A stretch of DNA of 64,000 nt from Portulaca oleracea. Lineage: Eukaryota; Streptophyta; Magnoliopsida; Caryophyllales; Portulacaceae. Both the position numbers and the translations under genes were made by a program. Position 1 is the first letter of the stretch; each line of letters begins with the position of its first letter. The notes under the pieces are model-generated. The model worked only from the letters and a program-made list of their open reading frames with translations. It did no database searches and was not told the origin of the DNA. The stretch is from contig CM055891.1 in NCBI GenBank assembly GCA_029582165.1, positions 31,784,832 to 31,848,831 of the forward strand, written 5' to 3'. Shown in pieces: positions 33,721 to 44,900 of this stretch.

Positions 33721-35759
33721 TTTCTTTTGGGTAAAAACTGAAGAAGATGAGGAAAAAGAAGAAGAAAACCCAAGCAAAAAGCTCAATTCCAAGCAAAGCT
33801 AAACATGTGAATGGTGTAAAAGTGGAAAAAAATAGGAAGATGAAATGATGAAAGTGAAAGGTGAGTAAGAATTTCATTCTTTTTTTATAAAAAAAAAAGA
33901 GGGAAAAATAAAAATTTTAAAAAAAAGGGTAGTATGTGCATATGATGGAGAGAGTTTAGGGTAGTACAAAGTGTCAACGTCTTCCGACCAGAATGAACCA
34001 ATGAGAGTTCGAAAACGCATAGGTTGATGACAGAAGCTACGGTGGCGCCTACAACCTCGACACGTCATTTCTGTAGGGTTTTCTCACTTTTCTGCCATTA
34101 ATAATAATCCCAATTTCTATGGTTTAGAAAAATAAATATTATACGAGTAAATAGTGATGATATATTATCAAAAAGGCAGTTCGAATTTGATTAATCTCAA
34201 AATTGGACGCGAAATTTATGTTTAGATTTGATTTTTTTCGGATTGGACAATTTTGACGGAGTTAAATTATGCTTGAATCGAGTTCCAACAATGGAAATAA
34301 GAGAAATAGTGTAATTATTCGATCAATGTCAAAATCGAGTTCGGACCAAATTAAAAAAAATTCTTAGTTGTACGAATTCAAATATCAAGAGCAGACAAAA
34401 TTTGTCAAAAGTAATATAAGGTGATTAAAAAAATAGTGATATATATGTCTCTTGTAACTTTAGCTAACTTTTTATAATTTACAATAATTGTCACTTTAAG
34501 TAACATTTTTTTTCACAATATTTATCATTTTATAATTTTAATATATTAATTAACTACTTTTTTATTCATTTTTAGGCACAAAGATAGAAAACACAAGACA
34601 AGGAAATATATATAAACAATTTATCACTAATATTTCATAACTTTTCAAGCAACACAATAGTCAACCTTCATTTTATTGTTTTTCTAAATTTTTGTTAAAT
34701 GAACAACTACTATGGGAGTGAAGTAGTATTAATTATTATCCAGTTTCAAACCCGTGCGACACACGGTGCATGTAAGATAAAATAGATATTTGATAATGAA
34801 AAAATAATTAAAATATAGATATACTTATATTCATAAAAATTATAAAGGAAAAAGAATAAATAATATCATCAAATAAAAATAGAACATAATAAGGTGTTTT
34901 AAAGAAAAATACAAATAAACTCATAATGAATAACTATTATGGGACCAAAGAAGTATTCATCATCAATTATAAGAAGTTTAGAATGTGGTTATACTAACAA
35001 GTACCTAGTGATTTTTTTATCTTTTTTTTTTTTTTACAGAAGTATAACTTAATCAAAATAACCTCGTTCATTATCCATATTTTATGCATTTTTTAAAAAT
35101 TTTAAAAATAGTAGATAAAATTTATAATTTCAGTACAATTTATATATAGTATTATAGTTATATAATTTTATTGTATTGCTTTTTTAGTTTAATATATAAT
35201 AAATAATTTAGTTTTTTTTATTAAGATAGGCACTCAAAGGTATCATACTCTCGAGGGGAGCTTGGTAATTAGATCATTGAACGGTTTATTGGTGAAAGTT
35301 GGCTTATCGGGGAGTTTAACCAAGTCAAATAGGCTGAAGTTGTGTTTGATAAAAGACTTATTTAATTCACTGCTTCGCACCAATCAACCAATTTCCAATA
35401 GACTAGTTAGATCAGCCTATTGGAAATGGTTTATTATGTAAAAGACATTTTACTCCAAAATTTATCTAAAACTCCAAAGATGTCATCCTAAATATTTGAT
35501 ACATATAATTTACGTTGTATTAGTGGCAAAGGGTATCAATGAAATTTTAACATTTACTCTATCCAAAAATAATTTTTTTCTTCCGATTATTACAAGCCAA
35601 AGGCTTAAAAGTTTGCAAAATACAAAGAAAGCGCAATATAAAGCAATGAATCACTTCAAAAGACACACACTGAAAAAAAATCATAAACATGTTAATACAA
35701 CAAGTAGTTACTACAACTAAAAAACTTTATCATTCGACAACGGTCACAAAAGATCAACA

Positions 35760-36155
35760 TCACTTGGGTGAGTCATCGAGGAATCTTACGCCTATATCAT
35801 TGTCAATAATCATTTTTCTGCGCGCAACCTCAGCATCAATATCATCAAGAATGTCATCTTTCGAGTTGATTGCGCGCCTATTCTTCCTAGCATTCAATCC
35901 ATTATTTTGGCCAAGAATAGCTCTACAAGTTGCTTCTCTGACAAGCTGCGACTTAGATTCCATCAACAAGTTCTGTTTTCTCTTGCCCTTGGCCTTACCC
36001 TTCCTGACCTCAAGAATGGAATCCTCAAGATCAACAAGTAAGTCGCGCTCATCCACATCCTCAAAGGACCCAATTGGGTTACTAAATGTGCGCTCACTGT
36101 CAGAGTTGGAACCCTGATCTCTTTTCTCTACCTCATTGATTTTGGATCTACTCAA
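35760..36155 (-). CDS. Undefined 131-codon open frame
   Basis: I do not recognise this protein. It is acidic at the start, then Lys/Arg-rich, with no membrane segment or signal peptide. It contains phrases such as LVREATCRAILGQNN and DDILDDIDAEVARRKMIID, which look more protein-like than random AT-rich DNA. It may be a fragment of a transposon-related or nuclear protein, or the last exon of a longer gene, since a splice-like TTACTTGTAAG region lies upstream. No matching upstream exon was found. Confidence 0.25.
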   Translation of the reverse strand: MSRSKINEVEKRDQGSNSDSERTFSNPIGSFEDVDERDLLVDLEDSILEVRKGKAKGKRKQNLLMESKSQLVREATCRAILGQNNGLNARKNRRAINSKDDILDDIDAEVARRKMIIDNDIGVRFLDDSPK

Positions 36156-36954
36156 AAGAACATCCTTGTAAGTTAACTTACATGCTTAGTGCTAAACATA
36201 CCATCAATGGGATCTGTAATGATCTTCCTAGAAGCAGTCACATACCCATCACAATCTGAATTCTCTATCCAAAAACAATTAATTTGACCGAACAACCTTT
36301 TTCCAAATTACCATTCTAAACAATTAATGTAAATGGTCAATCCCAAACAGTAAAATAGTAAACAGTTACTCCTAATTCAGTCAATTAATAGCTATTTGTC
36401 AAACAAGACCTTAGATGCATATCATTTTCAAATTAATAATTTTGAATATTAATTAATTTTGTTTGCTGACTACTTATAAATATACCTTGTAAAAGAAATC
36501 ATTTTCAAAATAATAATTTCTGATGCCCTACAAGTTGCATGTGCTGCTTAGAATAATAAATATTGTTTGTTGGTTTGTTGGATTTGTAAAGTTATTTTTC
36601 CCTACATGCGTGAACTAATTTTCCAAACTCAGTGCATTCGCATGATATACAGTGTCTAGGAGAATGACAACGACAATTAAATAAATATTAAATTTTGTAA
36701 AAAAAAAAAGTACTAGTATGTCAATGAACTTCAATATTTATTACAAGTCACTTGGATCAATGTATACTGATTTTAACTTTTTAAAGGTGAAATATACTTT
36801 TTAACTATTATCGTTAAAAAAGTTTTCAGTTATGGTGAAGAGTCAAAAAATTTGATAAAATATTTTGGGGTTGAGAAGTTTCATAAAATTAGGAGTGTCA
36901 TTAATTAATACTAATTTCAATTTGTTGTTAGCTATTGAAACTTTATACGTAGTA

Positions 36955-37120
36955 CTCTCTCTGTCCTTTTTATTTGTCATTTTAAAAGATTGGGGAAATA
37001 AATTATAAAATTACTTAAATTGGTAAACACTAATTATGAATGATGAAGAATATAGATGTAAATTTAGCAAAAATTACATTGAAAATGTAAAATGACTAGG
37101 AACAGAAAAAGTGGTACACA
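36955..37120. mobile_element. Stowaway-like MITE, right end uncertain
   Basis: CTCTCTCTGTCCTTTTTATTTGTCATTTTA follows TA. Near 37090 the reverse form AAAATGACTAGGAACAGAAAAAG appears. The right terminus is eroded. Confidence 0.5.
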
Positions 37121-37676
37121 GTATTATTTCGATAGCCTACTATTCTAACTTTTTGACAAACAAATGTATGAGATGATATTGAGTCCTAGATCCGCCCCAA
37201 ATCAACCCCATTAGACAGTTATGAGTTCATTATTTTGTCCACCAAAAAATGGATGGGTCTGAATCCAAGACTAGCTTGGACCCAGGGAATATGGATACTA
37301 CCTGTAGACCCATATATGAATATACATAAGTTTATGATATGAAAAATAAATTTTTTAAAATTTAAACCATAGACTTGTTTTTCTTTTTCTTTTTTGAATT
37401 TCAAGTTTCGTAGATTACTCGACGTTTGTATTTTGTAACATTTTAAAAACAAATTTTAAAATTTTTTATCTTTGACATGATTTGTACATTGAACGTAGTA
37501 GTTATTAGAGATCGTTGTGATGCACAGTTGTCTTAATTCCGTTTATGTAGAAACCAATTGTATTTAGACAAAATTCTCAGTATCATACAAATTACAGATA
37601 TACGAGTAGAAATAAAAAAAGTTAGTAGAATTGTAAAGATTATATTAGAATGTTTGATCCATTAAAGATCCACTAA

Positions 37677-37892
37677 GGCACCGTTCTTTTGTGCGTTGCG
37701 TTGCGTTTGCGTTTCGATAAGTTGCGTTTGGGTTGCGTTAGATTGCGTTGGGTTGCGGTAGGAAATAATAAAAAGGTGAGTAGAGGTGAACAGTAAATTG
37801 TGATAAGTTGTGTTATCTTGTGTTTGTCATGCGTTTGGTTTTATTGATTTTGCGTAGCGTTTAGGTGCGTTAACGCACAAAAGAACGGTGTC
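37677..37892. mobile_element. Tourist-like (PIF/Harbinger-type) MITE
   Basis: The ends GGCACCGTTCTTTTGTGCG and CGCACAAAAGAACGGTGTC are near-perfect inverted repeats. TAA flanks both sides (37674-37676 and 37893-37895), the 3 bp target typical of PIF/Harbinger. The interior is built of GCGTTGCGTT/GTTGCG words. It is non-coding, 216 bp. Confidence 0.75.
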
Positions 37893-39177
37893 TAAAGACC
37901 CATAAACCTGGGAACCCGCATGTATGGGTTGACTGTGATATTTTTAAACCCAATGGGTCTAAAATGAATATAATTCATATATTTATTAATATATCTAACT
38001 AATATGGCTCATCTATCATTCTATCCATACTTAATTAACTTATTATATTAATAACTTACCAACTTTTTTATACATACCTTTAATTACATACATACATACT
38101 GATAAGTCAGATATTCTAAAACAACAGTTTATGATAATGCCGATATATTTATGATTTTTAAGTTTTTTATTTTTTTATTTATTTTTGTGGACAAGTAGTC
38201 CCCTAAAAGGACAGACTTGTGTATTTGACACGTTGGAGGTTTCTAAAACACACATATTAGTGTTAGTAATAGACTTGTATCGTATATACTTTGAATTTCT
38301 TAGTACCAATAAAATTATCGCGTGTGGAATTAATTAAAGATATGGTATGTAGTTAATATGGCATATAGTTAAGTTAGGGTTCACTTCAAATTCTAAACTT
38401 TCTATCAAGTAAGATTTAAATCAATAAATTAGAGGAAAATTTTATATTTTCTACCATTTGCACAAACTCTCTTAGGGTTTATGGATTCGTTGGACGCGAT
38501 AGATCTGATATTTATCCTCGCAAAATTTAGAAGATCTGTGTAAGGATATGGATCCAATCGAAAAATATAAAATAGATTTGGGTACAAGAGGATTCTGCTC
38601 AGACCATGCCCGCTATCTCATTCCCACATTTTACCTATCATTTTAGTGTAATTGTGATAACGAGTCATTTTTCACTTGAGGTTGACGTGACATTCGTTGA
38701 TTAGAGTTTGAGTTGAGCAGATTTATTATATCCGTTCAATAACTGAGTCACTTGATCAATCTCTCAATTTTTTTTAATTCTTTTATCTATCTTTCTCCTT
38801 CTCCTCCTCTCCCTTCGATACTCTTTCTTTTTTCCCTCTCATTAATCAATCTTTCACCACTAATGGCATGGGTCAAGCTGACCTGGGAACATTGGCAAGA
38901 TGCATCGACTCAAAGCTTATGTGGCTTGACTTGGCTTGGCTTGGCTCGGGCTCAGACTTGTGAATTAGACAAGCCAAGCTAGACCACGAGTAACTCGGCT
39001 TGTTAGGTTTGGCAAACATCATAAACTTATCTGTTTATTCTATAGATAAAATTCATAGGCTATTTTTACGTGGACTTGTACACACACATACATATAATCA
39101 AAGAGGCGGCTTAAATAGTTTAAATATTAGAGAAATCTAGAGAGAAGGTAATTAACTTGTAATGTAACATTGTATTA

Positions 39178-39551
39178 GGACCCTGTTTTTTTTTTATGCG
39201 GTTGGCTGGATGTGGTGCCATAATGCATCGCAATTTGCCATATTTCACCACAACCCACTACAATCCACCACAATCTACTATAACTCACCACAATCTACTT
39301 TTTCTAATTTAATTTATTTTTTTATTAAAAGTTAAACTTTCCACAACCCACCACAATTTCACAATTTTCAACACATTTACAATTATTAAAACTAAAACCC
39401 ACTATAACTTTCCATAACCCACTACAAACAACCACAACTTTCCACAACCCATTACAATCCACCACAACTTTTCCAAACCCATCACAGTTCACCACAATTC
39501 CACCACACCGCACCGCGCCACACCGCGGCTAGCCGTATAAAAGAACGGGGC
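39178..39551. mobile_element. Tourist-like MITE with CCACAA-rich interior
   Basis: It starts GGACCCTGTTTTTTTTTTATGCGG and ends CCGTATAAAAGAACGGGGC. The interior is dominated by ACCACAACCCACCACAATCC-type low-complexity repeats. Its termini match the 37677 and 49417 elements in layout. Confidence 0.6.
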
Positions 39552-41913
39552 ATAGATTACAAACATTATAAACTTGCAACACCCCAATCAAATCAAAGCA
39601 TATTCTTTAGAGTGGTAGAATCATGCTAATTTATCAAGAGAAACTTCCTACTATTTTAATTTTTTTTTTCTTACCAAATTTTTTATTCACTTTTTAAGTA
39701 GTGTAAAATGGTGGTAGAATGATGGATATTTTAAACAAGAGGGAGTATTTTATTAGAGAATGTGGTGGCGACACGTGGGAGAGGGCCTGGTGGAAATTCC
39801 CAGGTGCGAAAATGAAGGGCGTGGCAGTGGTCCGGTGGTCCCCACCTCTCCAACATAAATCAAGAGATACTCACAAAGAGTGGGACTCCATCAATGCCAC
39901 AATACTGCAATTTAATATCTGTGCATAGTGCTGCTGAATATTTGGGTAGATCAAATATGGTCAAATATCAAAATTCATACGAGAAATTCATATTCGGATC
40001 TGGTTCTATTTTGGGTCGGACTGGATAGGATAATTCGGATGAAATTAAAATCGGGTTTGTGTATAGAAAAAAGAGAAATTTTATGTCCCAATATTTGGTC
40101 AGTATCAAAATTCATACGAAAAATATATGTACAGACCCGGTTATTTCCGGGTCGAGTCGGAAAAAATTTTGCCTGCTCTATCTGCATCCAGAGCATCTGT
40201 TCCAAATATTACGATTGTTCACCTATATATTATATAGTAGGTTGTTCACTCGCAAATATCTAAAACACATACTCTGAATGCATATAATATATATTGTGAC
40301 GATACTCTGCTTGTGTTTCTTCACCCTCAAACTCCCCATGTTTCTAATGTTATCAAGGCATATTCTTTAGAGTGTTAAGTTAGGTTTATCTTTGTTTAAT
40401 TTTACCTTTCCTTAACTTACTCGATTTCCTAAAAAATGTTCAAACCAACGTCAAAATTTTAATAAAATAAAATATACTAACTTATTTACCACAAATTTTA
40501 TCCTTACATTTCCTTTCTGGTTTTCCTTACCTTACCAAACCTAACTTGATTTTATCAATATAAAGAACATGGCCTAATTTTTATCCTTATTTTCAAGGGT
40601 TTTTGGCTCTATATAATCTGAAGTCAGAGATGAATGACGTAAAATAATCTAAATTGACTTTTTGGTTGGGAATGTATCAACCTTTAATATATTTACTGTG
40701 ACTAAACTAGAATTGAATTGCGATGTTGGAAAACTGATTAGACACCGTTGAAAGCTCAAAGATGCAATAGGTTAGTGTCTAGTTTAGTCGGATTAGATTA
40801 TTTTTCAACTTTAAACTATTCAAGGGAACCAAGTCAACTTTCCGACATCCAAATTCAATTTTCGTTTAGTCAGAGTAAATAAGTCAAACGTTTGACACAT
40901 TCTTAGCCAAAAACTCATTTTAGATTACTTTCAATCATTCGTCTATGACTTCAGATTATTTAGAGCCAAAAATCCTATTTTCAACATTCAGCTTTGTAAT
41001 TTTTAATCAAAATTATTCCACCTTAATCTTTTAATTTTCAAATGTTACTTTATCTAAATTTATCCGACCTTTTTATATTGGGTAATTAATCAAATTCATT
41101 GGACTCCTGTCTCAAGAAAATACTAACCCAACAAGCGATAAACGCCAAAGCCCAAAGAAGGGCTTACTCCCACCTATAAGCTATACCCGTTATTTATTTT
41201 CTTATCTAAATTTGAATTTGGTCAACTCAGATAGTCAGATATGCCTGAATGTAAAATCAAGTTGGGTTCGGATCACAAATTCAAGTTGCCCTAATTTTGT
41301 ATCAAATTCGAGTTCAAAGATTCTGTCAAATTGGACAATTTGGCCACTTCGGTCAAATCATCACAAATGCAATGGGGACAACCCAGATGGTCTGAATTTG
41401 AAATCCGGACAAGATTCAAGTTTGAGGATTGTGTCACATCCGAGCCCAAACTGATCTAAACCCAATTTTTTGCCACCGAATAAATTTCCACCACCACTAG
41501 AAAGCAATACAAGTTTGCCACAAAATCATCCATTATCATATCACTATAACATGCCATGCCATGCCATGCCACCATGTTCATTCACTATGTTACAAAACAA
41601 AGTCTATGACCAAAATTACAACTTACAATCATCCATCCATCAACTTCACTCACTTCACTCTAACCAAACAACAAACATATCACATTTCTGAGACTCCCAA
41701 AATTTCCCAGACCATGTGTGGTTAATTATACTGCTATCCCAACCCATCCCAGGGTACAGAGGATAAATATATGGGGTACAAAAATCATACATCGATCGAC
41801 ATCAGAAGAGGCGCAAAAACGAGCATCATATGTATCTATCAATGGCAACTTAAGCTTCTTCCAAGGATGATTCATTCAATCAGCTGTCGTCGAGGCGACG
41901 AACGCTTGCACAT

Positions 41914-44900
41914 TCACACAATCTCTTCCACCAACCCGTTGTTGATATGCCAGAACTCCTCGGGTAGAAACGGTGCGAAAACCCCGATGAGCAGCGGGTT
42001 TTTGGTCAAGCAGTTTAGGAACTCGGATTTTGAAATGATCCCGTCTCCGTCCTTGTCAAACATGTTGAACAGTTCATTTACCTGTGGTAGTTTTGCAGAT
42101 TGAATTGAGGTCAGGGTAGTAAATGTAGGGAAGAAGTTTTCAAGCTCATCATGTAAAGAACTCTGACAAAAATGTTTAGAATAAACTTAGCAAAACATGT
42201 TTACGTGAGTTCGGTTCAGAACAAGTAGGGCTGTCAAATATACGGGTTCGGGCCATTTTAACACCACGAACAACAACAATCCCTAGTGTAGTCCTACTAA
42301 TGCGAGATTTAGGTAATCCAAATGTAGGCAGCCTTTTCCCATGCATGCAAATACATGAAGAGACTGATTTCGGCCCCAACCTTTTCTATGGACATGTGAG
42401 TAATTCCCGGTGCCACTTGTTCGATACCCTTTTTTCTTCTAAGTCTTTTCCGGGTTAGACGCGCCTAAATATGGGTTCGGACAACTTAAATAAGAAATGT
42501 CTCGTGTCCAAACCCGGAAAAAATAGATAGATGCCGTTTTCTTCGGGTAGATTGAACCAGGCATCCGGGTCGGACAACTTTTTTGACATGGGAGTAAGTT
42601 CACTTCAGAATATGTTCAGTTCTGTTCAAAAACGAAAAAGAAGAAAAAAGTAGGGGGTGCATGCAATCTTACATCATCATTGTTGATGTTTGGGATGGCA
42701 AACATAATCGAGTCTTCAAACTGCATTACAAACACAAGGAAACAAACAACAAATCAGAGTTGTTCTAGTTTACATTTTCGACATGAAGAAGCCTCCGAAA
42801 GGGGGGACGGCAAACCTGTTTCTTAGAAATATAATTGTGGGTCCCATCATAGCACACGGCAAAGGCAAACTCGCAGGCACGCGGAAACAAAGGCCGCCTC
42901 ATGACATAAGTTGATGCCAGCAAGAACTGCATTGCATTCACAACAAAAGAATCAGACACCTGGAATAGTTATCACCAAACCGCATTCCAACAAAGTCAGG
43001 AATTCGGGGGAAGAAGTCCAAGCATCACCTGCTTAAAAGTAATTTTCCCGTTCTTCGGAACATCAACAAAGTCGAAAATCTGCATGTGAATGTACGTACG
43101 TCAGTGATGAAGAACACGTTCATGCTAAGTTCAATAGGAAGATTAGAAACACATCTAAAAGCTCAATACCTTTCGAGTCAAGTCACAGGGCTTCAATCTC
43201 AAAGCTCTTAGAAAATCCTCAAACGTCACGTTGCCACTGCAACACACAAATGCACAAACTTAAGAACCCGCTGAAGAGCTTATACATAACGTAACACATG
43301 CAGCTTTTGTAAGGGAACGATGAAAACCATTTCAGTTATATTACGTATTTCCGTATTGGTCAGCTGGATTTCTGAAACACGAAATGCAAGTACTAACTAC
43401 AAAGAGGAGTTCAAGGTTTAATGATTGTACCTGTCGTCTGGATTCATGGATAAAAACTTTTCCAAGAATTCCAGAGCTTCCATTGTGTTTATCCGATAAT
43501 CCTGTAAAGAAAGTTCATGAAAAGTCATGAGACGTGCAATATCTCTTACTGCATCATTTATCAACATCGAACAAACGAACAATACGCAACGTCAACAGCA
43601 TCCAGCATTAAAAAAAATGGATGAAACTTAAATATCTTCTGAAACACGTGCAAATTCTTCCACTGTCATCTCTTTTACCCTGGAAATCAATACATATTGC
43701 ACCCTAGTTCCTTAAGGGCCAAGCAACGTAACAGCTCTTTGTTCCTTTTGCAATGCTCAATTTTGGTTTCATAGAAATTGAAAGTATAACTCATACATGT
43801 CGAATATACTTACCAAATCTTTATGAGCCAATTCCACCATAAATCTTGAAGGATTATCCTGCAATAAGGGTACAGTCAGACGTAATTATGTCAGTAAAGT
43901 TCGCTCAGTGTAAGACTTCCACCAGATCATCCAGCATTCTCAACTTAGATTTTCGACACCTGTAAATAGATTTTTAAAAAATAAAAATATGATTGCCCGG
44001 TAAGCAACTGACCTGTTTCATGTCATGTGCTTTCATAAGAAGCATCACGTCACCATAAGAATAAGATGTTTGTACAACATTTAGTGCGGATGCAACAGCA
44101 CGAGCAGTCTGTGAAATCCCATAAGAAGCATCACGTCACCATAAGAGATCTAGAAGTCTTGAATTGAACTAAAGCAATCTCAACTTAGTCTTCAGGCAAA
44201 AGAACATAAGAAAAACCAACTTTTGTCGGTAATGCAGGGCTTTTTGTTACGTTTTGTCCTTTTTTCCCTTTTAACAAGCATATGATGCAAAGTTTAATCT
44301 ATGTCGGATAATGATAGGCCATCAACAAACTTACCCTCTCAGCAAAAACGGAAGCAGGTTCTTTCTGACTTTGTGAAGGTGATACAACTGGAAGATATTC
44401 CACCTGCTCAATTCAGAAAAACGACTGTTTAGAGAACATAATCGTATTCTTAAATAACGTTCAGAAAAGTTGGCCTAAATACATTGTTCTGAGAAAACAA
44501 ACAAAAAACTGAATATACGCTAAAGAATGCACAGTTTTCCCCTCATGCCAACATAAGCATCGCCCAAACCCAGTCAGACCAAGACACGGAAAACCAACCA
44601 AGAAATTGACAATGAAGCCAAATATGTAAGGCAAGTAGGCAACTGATAAAATCTGTAGCTCTAGCATCTACTCTATATTAAGTTTCACGTTTGTCCTAAA
44701 AGGCTAAAACAAATTCCACATAACATCAAGTGATAGGAAGCTGTTTAAAAAGATTCTGAAAAGGGTCAAAAGATTACCTCCATGAAATTGTGAAACTGGG
44801 TGAACATACGAAACATGAGTTTCATCAAGGAGATATTCCCCCTACATACGTGAAACACAGAGTTAGAGCTACAGTTTATGGTAGAAACAGAAAAGCTCAG

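Larger units (their letters stand above)
32727..41913. other. Intergenic 9.2 kb between SOC1 and LPEAT2
   Basis: Next to SOC1 lie its promoter and leader. On the SOC1 strand the stretch 33085-33140 is purine-rich (GAGATAGAG-type words). Beyond it come a tandem repeat (33210-33720), very AT-rich DNA, one undefined open frame (35760-36153) and MITEs. Diverged CGGGT/TCGGA-rich patches at about 39960-40170 and 41200-41460 look like old hAT relics. No conserved gene was found. Confidence 0.55.

Noticed and set aside
43631..43682. An intron stretch in LPEAT2 that reads VKEMTVEEFARVSEDI then stop, a possible extra or poison exon.
   Set aside because: No AG acceptor and GT donor give this frame. Joining exon 8 (43814) directly to 43501 keeps phase 0 and matches the length of Arabidopsis LPEAT2 in this region.
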